Shown: positions 1 to 9,496, counted from the stretch's first letter. The stretch is DNA of 64,000 bases from Pleurocapsaceae cyanobacterium CSU_1_1 (GCA_012034765.1 JAAUOU010000001.1:52352-116351), one strand, 5' to 3'. The notes: generated by a model not told the origin, from the sequence alone. Translations and numbers: made by a program.

Positions 1-39
1 TGTAGCAGTAACCCCAAGCACAAGCAACGCCAAGGCTAG
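1..39 (+). CDS. rpmJ: 50S ribosomal protein L36, 3' end only
   Basis: The first 12 codons read CSSNPKHKQRQG and then a TAG stop at 37-39. This is the typical C-terminus of the short zinc-ribbon protein L36. The gene starts before the window. It lies 86 bases upstream of rpsM, which is the usual L36-S13-S11-RpoA-L17 order of the cyanobacterial alpha operon. The call rests on this short match and on gene order. Confidence 0.85.
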   Translation, partial: CSSNPKHKQRQG

Positions 40-125
40 CTACTGTAGCTCGACTCAAATTCAGTTTCAGTTAACAGCAATTTAGGCAATTAAATAACAA
101 GCAGTAGTAAATAGGGAGCAATAAC

Positions 126-509
126 GTGGCAAGGATTTCTGGCATAGATCTCCCCCGTGATAAGCGCGTGGAGATCGCCCTCACCTACATTTTTGGGGTG
201 GGATTAGCACGAGCGCAAAAAGCGATCGCCGAAACTGGAGTGAATCCAGATACGAGAGTGAGAGATTTATCCGATGAAGATGTAACCAAGCTGAGGGCAT
301 ACATTGAGGATAACTATCAGGTAGAAGGAGACTTGAGACGTTGGGAAGCAATGAATATCAAGCGACTAGCTGATATTGGCACTTACCGAGGTCGTCGCCA
401 TCGTATGGGCTTACCGCTAAGAGGTCAAAGAACCAGGACTAATGCCCGCACCAGAAGGGGTAGAAGATTGACTGTAGCTGGTAAGAAAAAAGCTCCAGGT
501 AAGAAATAG
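126..509 (+). CDS. rpsM: 30S ribosomal protein S13
   Basis: This 127-residue protein is the small-subunit head protein S13, which contacts 16S rRNA and the P-site tRNA and forms bridges to the large subunit. It starts [10 protein letters not shown] and ends in a basic tail (about residues 90-127, with the [14 protein letters not shown] stretch) that reaches toward tRNA. Its length is normal for the family. The start is a GTG at 126, preceded by AGGGAG at 114-119. The next gene is rpsK, 50 bases downstream, in the conserved operon order. Confidence 0.97.
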   Translation: MARISGIDLPRDKRVEIALTYIFGVGLARAQKAIAETGVNPDTRVRDLSDEDVTKLRAYIEDNYQVEGDLRRWEAMNIKRLADIGTYRGRRHRMGLPLRGQRTRTNARTRRGRRLTVAGKKKAPGKK

Positions 510-559
510 ACTTTAAAAGGTAAATCCAACATAACTAATTACATTCACAAAAAATTAAC

Positions 560-952
560 ATGGCGCAACCAAAACGAAGAAGTGGTGCGAAAAAAAGTAA
601 AAAGAACGTGCCAAATGGTGTGGCGCATATTCAGTCCACTTTTAACAACACCATCATTACTATTTCCGATATCAGAGGCGATGTAATCTCTTGGTCTTCT
701 GCGGGAGCTAGTGGATTTAAAGGAGCAAAAAAGGGGACTCCTTTTGCTGCACAAACGGCAGCAGATAGCGCAGGTCGTCGAGCAATGGATCAAGGAATGC
801 GCCAGGTAGAGGTAATGGTCAGTGGTCCTGGTGCTGGTCGAGAAACTGCCATTAGAGCTTTACAAGGCGTAGGGTTGGAAATAACTCTAATCCGCGATGT
901 CACCCCCATACCTCACAATGGCTGTCGTCCACCGAAACGACGCAGAGTATAA
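560..952 (+). CDS. rpsK: 30S ribosomal protein S11
   Basis: This 130-residue protein is S11, part of the platform of the small subunit near the E site and the mRNA exit. Recognisable segments are [18 protein letters not shown] in the N-terminal part, [19 protein letters not shown] in the middle and [16 protein letters not shown] at the C-terminus. Length is normal. It starts at ATG 560, 50 bases after rpsM, and is followed after about 100 bases by rpoA, so co-transcription with both is expected. Confidence 0.97.
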   Translation: MAQPKRRSGAKKSKKNVPNGVAHIQSTFNNTIITISDIRGDVISWSSAGASGFKGAKKGTPFAAQTAADSAGRRAMDQGMRQVEVMVSGPGAGRETAIRALQGVGLEITLIRDVTPIPHNGCRPPKRRRV

Positions 953-1055
953 CTTTTTTCAACTATCAAGAGCTTGTCAGTTGCTGTCAAAGAGGGCAAC
1001 TGTTTTGATCTCAATTTATATCCAATCGCTTGTCGAATAAGAGGGAGAGCAGCCT

Positions 1056-2042
1056 GTGGCGCAATTTCAAATTGAGTGTGTAGAGTCTAAAACCCTAAAA
1101 AATCAACACCAATATAGCAAATTTGTCTTAGAACCTTTAGATCGTGGTCAAGGAACTACCTTGGGCAATGCTTTAAGGAGAGTCTTATTATCTAACCTAG
1201 AAGGAGCAGCCGTTACAGCCATTCGTATTGGCGGAGGGATGGCAAAAGATGAAGGCAGGCAAGAACATAAGTTTGGCTTTGCTACTCATGAATTTGCCAC
1301 GATTGAAGGGGTCAGAGAAGACGTTTTAGAGATTATCCTCAACATGAAGGAAATAGTCTTAAAAAGCTATAGCAACCAACCCCAAATTGGTCGTTTAGTA
1401 GCGACTGGTCCTGGAACAGTTACCGCTGCGCAGTTTGAATTACCCTCAGAAGTAGAAACAGTGGATTCTAACCAGTACGTAGCTACCATTGCTGAAGGCA
1501 CTAGCCTAGAAATGGAGTTTAAGGTAGAAAAAGGTAAGGGTTATCGCGCCGTAGAACGGGGCAAGGAAGAAGGCAGTTCTTTGGACTTTTTGCAGATAGA
1601 TGCTGTTTTTATGCCCGTCACTAAAGTTAACTATAGTGTTGAAGATGCTAGAGTTGATGGTTCGGGTATCCGTGAACGTTTGTTGATGGAAATTTGGACA
1701 AACGGCAGTATTAAGCCAGAAGAAGCCTTATCTCAAGCTGCGGGCATTGTCGTCGATTTGTTTAATCCACTTAAGGATCTGACTTTAGAAGAGATCGAAC
1801 CAGATTATCAAGACGAAGAAGATCCCACTAGCCAAATTCCCATTGAAGAATTACAGCTATCGGTTAGAGCCTACAACTGCCTGAAACGGGCGCAGATTAA
1901 CTCCGTTTCTGATTTGCTCGACTATACCCAAGAAGACCTCTTAGAAATTAAGAACTTTGGTCAAAAGTCAGCAGATGAAGTAATCGAAGCTTTACAACAA
2001 CGTTTGGGAATTACTCTGGCACAAGAAAAAGCAGGTAAGTAA
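1056..2042 (+). CDS. rpoA: DNA-directed RNA polymerase subunit alpha
   Basis: This 328-residue protein is the alpha subunit, whose N-terminal dimerisation domain (about residues 1-230) nucleates polymerase assembly. The N-terminal domain is marked by GQGTTLGNALRRVLLSN near residues 31-47. The C-terminal domain (about 255-320) has the helix-hairpin-helix fold seen in LSVRAYNCLKRAQINSVSDLL and NFGQKSADEVIEAL, which contacts UP elements and activators such as NtcA. An acidic linker (EPDYQDEEDPTSQ) joins the two. The start is a GTG at 1056 with GAGGGAGAG just upstream. Operon context is rpsK-rpoA-rplQ. Confidence 0.97.
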   Translation: MAQFQIECVESKTLKNQHQYSKFVLEPLDRGQGTTLGNALRRVLLSNLEGAAVTAIRIGGGMAKDEGRQEHKFGFATHEFATIEGVREDVLEIILNMKEIVLKSYSNQPQIGRLVATGPGTVTAAQFELPSEVETVDSNQYVATIAEGTSLEMEFKVEKGKGYRAVERGKEEGSSLDFLQIDAVFMPVTKVNYSVEDARVDGSGIRERLLMEIWTNGSIKPEEALSQAAGIVVDLFNPLKDLTLEEIEPDYQDEEDPTSQIPIEELQLSVRAYNCLKRAQINSVSDLLDYTQEDLLEIKNFGQKSADEVIEALQQRLGITLAQEKAGK

Positions 2043-2081
2043 ATATAGCTTATTAACAACTAATTAACAAGATTATCAATC

Positions 2082-2432
2082 ATGCGACATCGATGTAAAG
2101 TAAAAATGTTGGGACTGCCAGCAGATCAGAGAAAAGCGCTAATGCGCGCTCTAGCCACGGAAATTATTCGTCATGGTCAGATCAAAACTACTTTAATTCG
2201 TGCTAAAGCGGTACGTAGTGAAGTAGATAAAATGATCACCTTGGCTAAAGATGGGTCTTTATCAGCTAGGAGACAGGCTTTAGGCTATATCTATGATAAA
2301 AATCTAGTTAGCGAGCTATTTAATGCAGTTGGTGAGCGTTACGGTCAGCGTAATGGTGGCTATACTCGCATCGTCAGAACTAAGCGCCGTCGTGGTGATA
2401 ATGCTGAGATGGCAATTATCGAGCTAGTTTAA
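2082..2432 (+). CDS. rplQ: 50S ribosomal protein L17
   Basis: This 116-residue protein is L17, located near the peptide exit tunnel on the large subunit. The N-terminus [20 protein letters not shown] and the C-terminal [20 protein letters not shown] segment are typical, and the length is normal. It lies 39 bases after rpoA and 42 bases before truA, so it is almost certainly in the same transcript. Confidence 0.97.
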   Translation: MRHRCKVKMLGLPADQRKALMRALATEIIRHGQIKTTLIRAKAVRSEVDKMITLAKDGSLSARRQALGYIYDKNLVSELFNAVGERYGQRNGGYTRIVRTKRRRGDNAEMAIIELV

Positions 2433-2474
2433 ATTGGAAATCAACGGTGGTAATTTGCTAATGTAGGACTGTCC

Positions 2475-3272
2475 ATGAGAATAGCTTTGCTAATTCAATA
2501 TTTAGGAACTAACTTTCATGGCTGGCAAAAGCAACCCAATCAGGTAAGTGTCCAAGGCTATATTGAAGAAGCGATCGCCAGTGTAGTTAGCTATAGGGTA
2601 AAAATCTATGGTGCGGGAAGGACTGATGCGGGAGTCCATGCTGCTGCTCAAGTAGCCCACTTTGAGTATTTCGGGCCGATTCCCCCTCACAAGTGGTCAA
2701 AAATTATTAATAGCAGACTGCCAGAGGGTATACTAATAAGGGCTTCAGCGCAAGTTAAAGACGACTGGCATGCTCGATTTTCGGCGCTCTGGCGACGTTA
2801 TCGCTATACAATCTATACGGAAAAACGACCCAATGTGTTTATTAATCAAACCTGCTGGCACTACTACCATTCGGTGTTAAACCAATCACTGATTCAGCAA
2901 TCCTTAAATACCTTGTTAGGAGAACATAATTTTGCTGCTTTTAAAAGGTCTGGTTCTGACCGCATTGATTCTCAGGTGGAAATTCAGGCGGCTGAATGTT
3001 ACCGTCAAGGAGGATTTTTATACCTGGAAATTCAGGCGAACAGCTTTTTATATGGAATGGTGCGTTTGCTGGTTGGAATGTTAGTAGAAGTTGGAATTGG
3101 TAAGCGATCGCCAGAAAATTTTACTGAAATTTGGCGAAATCAGCGCCGTTCGGAAGTCAAGTATTCTGCGCCTGCAAAAGGCTTGTGTTTACTGAGCGTG
3201 GGTTATCCTGAGTTTCCTTTTGCTCAATCACTTTGGTTTGATACCCAGCCTACTTTCCATCTAGCTCGGTAA
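2475..3272 (+). CDS. truA: tRNA pseudouridine(38-40) synthase TruA
   Basis: This 265-residue enzyme isomerises uridines 38-40 in the anticodon arm of many tRNAs. The catalytic aspartate lies in GAGRTDAGVHA (about residues 48-58). Other family segments are YLGTNFHGWQKQPN near the N-terminus and NSFLYGMVRLLVGMLVEVG near residues 188-207. Length is typical. The gene sits between rplQ and rplM, a common arrangement in cyanobacteria. Confidence 0.95.
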   Translation: MRIALLIQYLGTNFHGWQKQPNQVSVQGYIEEAIASVVSYRVKIYGAGRTDAGVHAAAQVAHFEYFGPIPPHKWSKIINSRLPEGILIRASAQVKDDWHARFSALWRRYRYTIYTEKRPNVFINQTCWHYYHSVLNQSLIQQSLNTLLGEHNFAAFKRSGSDRIDSQVEIQAAECYRQGGFLYLEIQANSFLYGMVRLLVGMLVEVGIGKRSPENFTEIWRNQRRSEVKYSAPAKGLCLLSVGYPEFPFAQSLWFDTQPTFHLAR

Positions 3273-3311
3273 TCTTTATTTAAAATAATCCACAAGATAA
3301 TATCACGGAAG

Positions 3312-3764
3312 ATGAACAAAACTCCCCTCCCCTCCCAAAATACCCTAGAACATAATTGGTACTTAGTTGATGCTGAAGGACAGCGCCTAGGTCGTTTAGC
3401 TACGGAAATTGCTATGATTCTGCGGGGAAAAAATAAGCCTAACTTCACACCCAACATGGATACTGGTGATTTTGTCATTATTATCAATGCTGAAAAAGTT
3501 GTTGTTACTGGCAGAAAAAATGAGCAAAAACTATACCGTCGTCACTCTGGTAGACCTGGGGGGATGAAAACTGAAACTTTCGATCAGCTACAGCACCGAA
3601 TTCCCGAACGCATTGTCGAAAAAGCGATCAAAGGTATGTTGCCCAAGAATGCCATGGGACGCAAACTATTTACTAAACTAAAGGTTTATACAGGGTCAGA
3701 TCATCCTCATGCTGCCCAAAATCCTGAAACTTTAACCGTTAACACTATTCCCAAGAGTAACTAA
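3312..3764 (+). CDS. rplM: 50S ribosomal protein L13
   Basis: This 150-residue protein is L13, an early-assembling large-subunit protein. It shows the hallmark segments [35 protein letters not shown] and the basic motif [12 protein letters not shown]. Length is normal for cyanobacteria. It starts at ATG 3312, 39 bases after truA, and its stop is followed three bases later by the rpsI start, so L13 and S9 are very likely translated from one mRNA. Confidence 0.97.
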   Translation: MNKTPLPSQNTLEHNWYLVDAEGQRLGRLATEIAMILRGKNKPNFTPNMDTGDFVIIINAEKVVVTGRKNEQKLYRRHSGRPGGMKTETFDQLQHRIPERIVEKAIKGMLPKNAMGRKLFTKLKVYTGSDHPHAAQNPETLTVNTIPKSN

Positions 3765-3767
3765 AAC

Positions 3768-4175
3768 ATGGAAGAAACACAAGATAGAGTAGTATATTGG
3801 GCGACTGGTCGCCGCAAATCCGCGATCGCCAGAGTACGTTTAGTGCCTGGTGAGGGTAATTTAGTAGTGAATGGTAAACCTGGAGAAGACTATTTCAACC
3901 GTATTCCCAGCTATCTAATGTCAATTAAAGGCCCTTTAGAAACTTTAGGCTTTGAGAGCGAATATGACATTTTGGTCAATGCTCATGGCGGTGGTTTAAC
4001 AGGTCAAGCTGATGCCGTTAAGCTAGGAGTAGCTCGCGCACTGTGTAAACAAGATCCCAATAATCGCCAGCCACTAAAAATAGAAGGTTATCTTACTCGC
4101 GATCCTCGTTGTAAAGAAAGAAAGAAATACGGTTTGAAAAAAGCGCGTAAAGCTCCTCAATTCTCGAAACGATAG
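3768..4175 (+). CDS. rpsI: 30S ribosomal protein S9
   Basis: This 135-residue protein is S9, whose basic C-terminal tail reaches the P-site tRNA. Family segments are [19 protein letters not shown] near the N-terminus, [23 protein letters not shown] in the middle and [24 protein letters not shown] at the end. The terminal -SKR matches the usual S9 C-terminus. It starts three bases after the rplM stop. Confidence 0.97.
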   Translation: MEETQDRVVYWATGRRKSAIARVRLVPGEGNLVVNGKPGEDYFNRIPSYLMSIKGPLETLGFESEYDILVNAHGGGLTGQADAVKLGVARALCKQDPNNRQPLKIEGYLTRDPRCKERKKYGLKKARKAPQFSKR

Positions 4176-4181
4176 GGTTTA

Positions 4182-4216
4182 TAAGCTTTTAGCTTTCAGC
4201 CATTAGCTATCAGCTT
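4182..4216. repeat. AGCT-rich dispersed repeat
   Basis: The gap between rpsI and rpmE carries overlapping palindromic words such as AGCTTTTAGCT and TTAGCTATCAGCT. Very similar (T)TAGCTATTAGCT words recur near 27165-27218, 51509-51533, 58297-58334 and 61093-61116, always between genes. I read them as one family of short intergenic repeats. No function is visible. Confidence 0.5.
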
Positions 4217-4286
4217 AGTTCAAGATTAAAATTAAAATTATGAAATGGCTGTTTACTAGAGTAATTCTTTAAAGAAACCTAAAAAA

Positions 4287-4541
4287 ATGCCAAAACCTGA
4301 AATCCATCCTACTTGGTATCCTGATGCCAAGGTTATTTGTAACGGTGAAGTTGTAATGACCGTGGGTTCAACTCAGCCAGAGATTAGCGTTGATGTTTGG
4401 TCGGGAAATCACCCCTTCTATACTGGTACGCAAAAAATTATTGATACCGAAGGTCGTGTTGATCGCTTCTTACGTAAGTACGGTATGCTCGATCCTACTA
4501 GCGAAGCAGAATCTAACGCTGAATCCAACGCCGAAAATTAG
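4287..4541 (+). CDS. rpmE: 50S ribosomal protein L31
   Basis: This 84-residue protein is L31, which bridges the two subunits. The segments MPKPEIHPTWYPDAKVICNG, WSGNHPFYTGTQKIIDTEGR and VDRFLRKYGM are typical. Only one cysteine is visible, so it looks like a form without the four-cysteine zinc site. The C-terminal tail has a duplicated ESNAESNAEN stretch. A terminator-like hairpin follows at 4563-4600. Confidence 0.95.
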   Translation: MPKPEIHPTWYPDAKVICNGEVVMTVGSTQPEISVDVWSGNHPFYTGTQKIIDTEGRVDRFLRKYGMLDPTSEAESNAESNAEN

Positions 4542-4562
4542 CCATTTTAAGACAAAATATAT

Positions 4563-4600
4563 ACCCAGTAGTTGGTTTTGATTGACTGCTGGGTTTGTTG
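4563..4600 (+). terminator. Rho-independent terminator after rpmE
   Basis: ACCCAGTAGT at 4563-4572 pairs with ACTGCTGGGT at 4585-4594, with one G-U pair, around a 12-base loop. A T-rich run (TTTGTTGT) follows. It sits 22 bases after the rpmE stop and likely ends the ribosomal-protein transcript before prfA. Confidence 0.65.
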
Positions 4601-4652
4601 TATCTTGATCGATTTTCCGCAGTAAATTATCCATTTTGATTAGAGCAAACCA

Positions 4653-5762
4653 ATGGCAGAAGCATATCTATTAGACAAATTAAAATCTGTAGAACAAACT
4701 TTTCAGGAGCTAACTCATCGCCTAGCAGATCCTGATATTGCGACAAATCCTGATGAACTACAAAAAATAGCAAAAGCTCGTTCTTCCCTGGAAGAAACCG
4801 TAATCACCTACCAGAAATGGCAAGAGGCAATGGAAGAATTAGCTGGCGCGAAAGAAATTTTCAAGGAAGCGATCGATCCTGAGATGAAAGAAATGGCTAC
4901 CATGGAAGCTAGAGAACTAGAAGAACAGCTCGAACAGCTTGAAGAACAGCTAAAAATCTTATTACTTCCTAGCGATCCCAATGATGATAAGAATATCATG
5001 TTAGAAATTCGTGCGGGAACGGGGGGAGATGAAGCAAGTATTTGGGCGGGAGATTTAGTGCGGATGTACTCTCGTTATGCAGAAACTCAAAACTGGAAAG
5101 TATTTCTGCTCAGTGAATCAACGGCAGATATGGGTGGTTTTAAAGAGGCGATCCTGGAAGTTACAGGAGATTCCGTCTACAGCAAGCTCAAGTTTGAAGC
5201 GGGAGTGCATCGAGTACAAAGAGTACCCCAAACCGAGGCAAGTGGCAGGGTGCATACTTCTACCGCTACCGTCGCTGTGATGCCAGAAGTAGACGATGTA
5301 GAAATTCATATCGATCCTAAAGATATTGAGCTAAAAACGGCTCGTTCTGGTGGTGCAGGGGGGCAAAACGTCAACAAGGTAGAAACTGCGGTGGATTTAA
5401 TCCACAAGCCGACAGGAATTAGAATTTTTTGTACGGAAGAGCGATCGCAACTGCAAAACCGAGAACGAGCTATGCAAATTTTACGAGCTAAACTATACGA
5501 TATTAAGCTAGCAGAACAGCAAAAAGAAGTCAGAGGCTTAAGACTAGCACAGGTAGGAACAGGCTCACGTTCGGAGAAAATTCGCACCTACAATTATAAA
5601 GATAATCGTATTACGGATCATCGCTTGGGTAAAAACTTTCCTTTAGCTAACGCTTTAGAAGGAGACATCGATGTGATGGTTCAATCCTGTATTTCTCAGG
5701 ATCAACAAGATCGGTTAGAAGAATTAACTCAATCTCCTGATACTGCTGAGACACTGAATTAG
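4653..5762 (+). CDS. prfA: Peptide chain release factor 1
   Basis: This 369-residue protein is RF1, which reads UAA and UAG stop codons in the A site and triggers hydrolysis of peptidyl-tRNA. The GGQ motif that enters the peptidyl transferase centre is in [17 protein letters not shown] (about residues 230-246). The stop-codon-reading loop has the RF1-type P-x-T form (VPQTEASGR), which separates it from RF2 (SPF). The N-terminal third is the usual helical domain. A terminator separates it from rpmE, so it probably has its own promoter in 4600-4650. Confidence 0.95.
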   Translation: MAEAYLLDKLKSVEQTFQELTHRLADPDIATNPDELQKIAKARSSLEETVITYQKWQEAMEELAGAKEIFKEAIDPEMKEMATMEARELEEQLEQLEEQLKILLLPSDPNDDKNIMLEIRAGTGGDEASIWAGDLVRMYSRYAETQNWKVFLLSESTADMGGFKEAILEVTGDSVYSKLKFEAGVHRVQRVPQTEASGRVHTSTATVAVMPEVDDVEIHIDPKDIELKTARSGGAGGQNVNKVETAVDLIHKPTGIRIFCTEERSQLQNRERAMQILRAKLYDIKLAEQQKEVRGLRLAQVGTGSRSEKIRTYNYKDNRITDHRLGKNFPLANALEGDIDVMVQSCISQDQQDRLEELTQSPDTAETLN

Positions 5763-6011
5763 TAGTAATTGTTAAACTGGCGATCGACCCTTGCAGCATC
5801 TAATCTGAAATACCTAAGTATTTGCTACAAATAAAACGGTTTTTAAGTAATGGACATTGGTGACAAGTTAAGATTAACTGATTTCAGTCAACTACTATAG
5901 ATAGTGTCTTCGATCTTAGTCAAAACTAAATGTAGATTGTAAGAAATTAATATAGCGATCGCCAACTTGGAGTTAAAGTTCATTAAATGAAGTTGACTAG
6001 AAAAAAAACGC

Positions 6012-6605
6012 TTAAAGACCAGTTTCTTGCATAGCTTCCAGATAATCGATCGCCGCCTGAAGTTTGTTTTCGTAAGAATAGGAAAATTCTTGAAACCATT
6101 TACCTTCTTCGCTGCGAGGATTTAATTTTAGAAGCCATGTCTTAGCTTCTTCCCGCAGAGCTTCTTTTCTTCGGCGATCGCGTAATTCTTCTCGCTGCTG
6201 AAGTTCGATTAATTCTTGTTGACGACGTTGCTCTTCAGCGATCCTAGCCTCTGCTTGTCGTTGAATCTCGGCGAACTTAGCTTCACGGATCTGGGCTTGT
6301 GTTTGGTAATCCTCATCAATTAACGCATTTAAACGTTGACGAGCAAGAGCCGCATCTTTAGCGCTGAGGGTTGGTAATGCAGGAGCAGATGACGTTTGGG
6401 GTGTAGTATTGCCTCTGCCTCGACCAGACTCCAATTCTTTTCGGAGTTCTTCTAGCATTTGATTCATTGAGCCTGAAGATGCAGGAGTTCGAGGTGATGA
6501 TCTGTTAGGAGGAGGTTGATTTGTTTTTGATTGCGGTTGAGGCTCAAATTCCGCTTTCAACTGAGCCAGCAAATCATCCATATTTTTATCTGCCACCGAT
6601 ACCAC
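6012..6605 (-). CDS. Conserved coiled-coil protein of unknown function
   Basis: I do not recognise a named family with certainty. The protein has up to 197 residues. Translation may begin at an internal ATG giving MDDLLAQLKAEFE. Residues about 20-75 are rich in proline, serine and threonine and probably disordered. Residues about 90-165 form a highly charged coiled coil rich in E, R and Q (AEEQRRQQELIELQQREELRDRRRK). The last 30 residues (WFQEFSYSYENKLQAAIDYLEAMQETGL) look folded and amphipathic. There is no signal peptide or membrane segment. It lies just downstream of ndhN on the same strand, with a 63-base gap. No function is assigned. Confidence 0.75.
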   Translation of the reverse strand: MVSVADKNMDDLLAQLKAEFEPQPQSKTNQPPPNRSSPRTPASSGSMNQMLEELRKELESGRGRGNTTPQTSSAPALPTLSAKDAALARQRLNALIDEDYQTQAQIREAKFAEIQRQAEARIAEEQRRQQELIELQQREELRDRRRKEALREEAKTWLLKLNPRSEEGKWFQEFSYSYENKLQAAIDYLEAMQETGL

Positions 6606-6668
6606 CTCGTAACCTACTTCACAAGATTTAGATTCAATTTAAATTGATGCTTATTTGTCTATTATGAA

Positions 6669-7145
6669 TTATGCAGCGGCTAAAGTCTCTGCCAAAGGTT
6701 TCCAGTTCACATAGCGATCGCCACCCATTTCCAACACAATTTTGAGTTTTGGTTCTGCTTTGGTTAAATTGACTAAATATTGAATTTCCTGGCGGGATAG
6801 GACATGTCCTTCAATAATCCAAATAGCCAATCCCTTGGAATTTGCAGGGAGAGAATTTAACTCATAAGTAGCAATCGGGGGAATGTAGTGAACATCGCCA
6901 ACACAGGCTTCCCGCCCGATAGTTTTTTTGCCTAGGTGAGCTGGACGAACACCATGGACACTGGTTAAATAAGCGGCTAAGTCCCCTAACCCCCTGGCAG
7001 TAATATTAATTGTGTTGTACCCATAAGCTCGCAAACGTCTTTGGTACCGCCCCTCTGCACCTCCTTCCAGGGGCATATATAGCCCTAATGCTCCAGCTTT
7101 TTCGAGGGCGCGAATAAATGATTTTCCAGTAGTGATTAGTGGCAT
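6669..7145 (-). CDS. ndhN: NAD(P)H-quinone oxidoreductase subunit N
   Basis: This 158-residue protein is NdhN, a cyanobacteria- and chloroplast-specific subunit of the thylakoid NDH-1 complex used in respiration and cyclic electron flow. It is recognised from MPLITTGKSFIRALEKAGAL at the start, the EGRYQRRLRAYGYNTINITARGLGD region and the tail VLEMGGDRYVNWKPLAETL. The length is normal and there is no membrane segment, as expected for a peripheral subunit. It is a stand-alone gene, as usual for ndhN. Confidence 0.93.
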   Translation of the reverse strand: MPLITTGKSFIRALEKAGALGLYMPLEGGAEGRYQRRLRAYGYNTINITARGLGDLAAYLTSVHGVRPAHLGKKTIGREACVGDVHYIPPIATYELNSLPANSKGLAIWIIEGHVLSRQEIQYLVNLTKAEPKLKIVLEMGGDRYVNWKPLAETLAAA

Positions 7146-7261
7146 ACCAATTAATGTTTTATGGATTTGTCAATCTAGATTATATTTTAAATGTCTGATG
7201 TGAATTAGCTGCATTTAATTTTTTAACCTCATCACTGTTATTTGTATTTCATCTTAAAAAC

Positions 7262-8704
7262 TTAAAAATAGCTTGGTCGTCTAACAGTAACTAAAAGCTG
7301 TTGAATCTGTTTTTGATAAGCTTCAAGAGTTATCTTATTTCCTTTGAGACTTTCTGTTAAAGATTTTATTGGTAATTTGTGAATTTTGTTTTGTTTAGCG
7401 ATCGCCGATTCATTTAGTTGATAAATCTTTTCTCCTTCTTTCCTGGCGTTTCTAAATGCTTGTCGAAGTGTAACTGGGGCTAGTTTCTGTCCACATTCAA
7501 AGTAAGAATTTGCCACCTGACCCATTGCCCAAGTAGCGGTAAAAGCATCAGCCGCACCAATGTTACTGCCTAATTTAGGTACAAGTTTGGCTAAGTCGAG
7601 GGCGGTTAACCATGCGGAGACTAATCTTAAGCTTCCTACCATATCTTCGAGTAGGAACTTAGCGTCAAATTTGGGATAACCCCAGAGTCCTGCAATTTCT
7701 GAGATTAGAACAGTCTGTAATCTAAAAGCTGCCGCTTGAGCATAAGTACTCAAAATCGGGGAAGGTAATCCTCCCAGAATAGCTGTTGCAGTGGAGCAGA
7801 GTAAGGTCTTCTGATGAATTACTTCAGCTCTTTGTTTGGGATCATGGATTGGTTGAATATTACCATCCTTTTGGATGTTGTAACTCTCGTCAACTAATCG
7901 ATTTAATTGTTGAACTTTTTCTGCTTCAAAATTGAATTTTGCCGAAATCTGAGCGATCGCTTTGGCTTCATTAAGATGATATTCCGCATTGGCATTAGCA
8001 AGGGTATATGCAGCATAATAGGTTAATTCTTGTGCTTCGGGAGAAGTAATTTGAGCTAACTCAGTCGATAGATCGATCTCTTCATTTAATAAATTCTCCC
8101 AATTCACTCCTTCTGGTAGTGACTCATTTTGCAGTCCCGATTTGAGTTGAATTTTTTCCTGTTCATCTAAATTGCCGTCAGCTTTAGCTACATAAACTAA
8201 TACCTTAAGACGGGCAAGTGCTTCAGGAGAAATTACTGGTTGGGAATTTTCCCAATCTATTGACAAAGTTTTTTGTACCAGTTGACGCGGTGTTGGTTCG
8301 GGAACTAGTAACACAGGACATTGAGTACGATGCAGAACATATTGACTCAAACTACCCAACATCATCTCTTGCAGTTGACCACGACGACGACGACCGATGA
8401 CAATCATGTCTATATCTTTAGTGCGATTGGTAATACTCTCGCCGTGTTTTTCATTGGTAATGACGTAACTAAGATCGCATAAGCTTTCTAGGGGTTGAAA
8501 GATTTTTTTGAGTTCTGGTTCAGAAATAGGTGCGATCGCACTATCTAAATCTGGTACATTCTCTTCGTAATCTAATTCTGGTTCGTAGACATGAACTACG
8601 ATAATCTGCGAGCGCTGATCTTCAGAAGTTGTTAATAATTTACGCAAAAATGTGACGGTTTCGACAGTTGTGGGGGAAATATCGGCTGCTACAAGTATTT
8701 TCAT
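7262..8704 (-). CDS. Universal stress protein fused to a TerB-like domain
   Basis: This 480-residue protein has three visible parts. Residues 1 to about 138 form a UspA-type domain: MKILVAADISPTTVETVTF at the start and a Gly-rich nucleotide loop (IVIGRRRRGQLQEMMLGSLS) near the end. Residues about 160-270 resemble the TerB/DjlA-like helical domain (LKVLVYVAKADGNLDEQEK, then NAEYHLNEAKAIAQISAKF). Residues about 285-430 are a hydrophobic helical region (TATAILGGLPSPILSTYAQ) similar in style to DUF697-type domains. It lies 12 bases downstream of the oxidase genes on the same strand and is probably co-transcribed, suggesting a stress or redox role. The domain calls are by eye. Confidence 0.75.
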   Translation of the reverse strand: MKILVAADISPTTVETVTFLRKLLTTSEDQRSQIIVVHVYEPELDYEENVPDLDSAIAPISEPELKKIFQPLESLCDLSYVITNEKHGESITNRTKDIDMIVIGRRRRGQLQEMMLGSLSQYVLHRTQCPVLLVPEPTPRQLVQKTLSIDWENSQPVISPEALARLKVLVYVAKADGNLDEQEKIQLKSGLQNESLPEGVNWENLLNEEIDLSTELAQITSPEAQELTYYAAYTLANANAEYHLNEAKAIAQISAKFNFEAEKVQQLNRLVDESYNIQKDGNIQPIHDPKQRAEVIHQKTLLCSTATAILGGLPSPILSTYAQAAAFRLQTVLISEIAGLWGYPKFDAKFLLEDMVGSLRLVSAWLTALDLAKLVPKLGSNIGAADAFTATWAMGQVANSYFECGQKLAPVTLRQAFRNARKEGEKIYQLNESAIAKQNKIHKLPIKSLTESLKGNKITLEAYQKQIQQLLVTVRRPSYF

Positions 8705-8716
8705 GGTTTAATTTTT

Positions 8717-8977
8717 TTAATCTTCCAGTTCAAGCTGTTTTTCTGCTATTTGCTGAACATCTCGAAAATGCCCAGTTTTTCCAGCCCAAATTAAGCCGAT
8801 AATCGCGAATAGACCAATGGGCAATAAAACCCAAACCAAAGACCACATAATTACAGTGCCATCACCAACACCAAACCAGCTACCATGAACTTGAGTGTGG
8901 CTTTCTGTGTGGTCATGATGGGGTTCAGTTGTTAAAAAAATCGTCGACCAAAGCAACAAATTTTGCAGTGAAATCAT
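8717..8977 (-). CDS. Small membrane protein of the cbb3 oxidase operon, CcoS/CcoQ-like
   Basis: The likely start is the ATG at 8977, which overlaps the upstream stop as ATGA, giving about 86 residues. A longer frame from 9004 exists but would extend into the previous gene. The protein has a histidine-rich stretch near the N-terminus (EPHHDHTESHTQVHG), one clear membrane helix (WSLVWVLLPIGLFAIIGLIW) and a tail, KTGHFRDVQQIAEKQLELED, that resembles the end of the cbb3 maturation protein CcoS. The histidines could bind copper. The position directly after ccoN-ccoO supports an oxidase subunit or assembly factor. Confidence 0.7.
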   Translation of the reverse strand: MISLQNLLLWSTIFLTTEPHHDHTESHTQVHGSWFGVGDGTVIMWSLVWVLLPIGLFAIIGLIWAGKTGHFRDVQQIAEKQLELED

Positions 8978-9495
8978 GAGGATTCTCCTGGTTGATCTTT
9001 CCATGCACCCAAAGATTGAATATAATCCGTCAGTTCGGCTAATTCTTCCTCGGAAAGATAGTTATAAGCAGGCATAATCGAAGCTGGATTATAGTTGCGA
9101 GGATTAATAAAGTGTCCGATTAAATAATCCCTGGCTGGTTGCCCGACATCTTTGCGCCAAATACGTCCTTCATTAGCTAAATCTGGCCCTTGACGCATTG
9201 TTCCCAATAAATGGGGTCGATCATAATAATAATCTCCAGCACGAGAAACGCCAAATCCCATGGCTAGATTGGCATCAGCAGGTACATCTCGGACTTGCTG
9301 AGAATGACAGTAAACGCAACCTTCTCGCACATATATTTTTCTGCCTTTTAGTTCTGATGAAGTGTAGGCAACTAAACCAGGACTGGGTTCGGCAACACTG
9401 GGGGCAAAAGCTGGGGCGACTGCTAACCCAGAAAAAGCTACTCCAAATAGAATAGATAATCCAATGATAATGGGAAAAACTCGAATAAATCGCAT
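8974..9495 (-). CDS. ccoO: cbb3-type cytochrome c oxidase subunit II (mono-heme)
   Basis: This is a CcoO-like membrane-anchored c-type cytochrome. The chosen ATG at 9495 gives MRFIRVFPIIIGLSILFGVAF, an N-terminal anchor, and a protein of about 173 residues; the frame extends upstream to 9567 but that part overlaps ccoN. The heme c site is CVYCH in YVREGCVYCHSQQVRDV, and the distal methionine is probably in NPASIMPAYNYLS. It lies two bases after the ccoN stop. In cbb3 oxidases this subunit passes electrons to the CcoN active site. No CcoP (di-heme) gene is seen. Confidence 0.88.
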   Translation of the reverse strand: MRFIRVFPIIIGLSILFGVAFSGLAVAPAFAPSVAEPSPGLVAYTSSELKGRKIYVREGCVYCHSQQVRDVPADANLAMGFGVSRAGDYYYDRPHLLGTMRQGPDLANEGRIWRKDVGQPARDYLIGHFINPRNYNPASIMPAYNYLSEEELAELTDYIQSLGAWKDQPGESS

Positions 9496-9496
9496 C

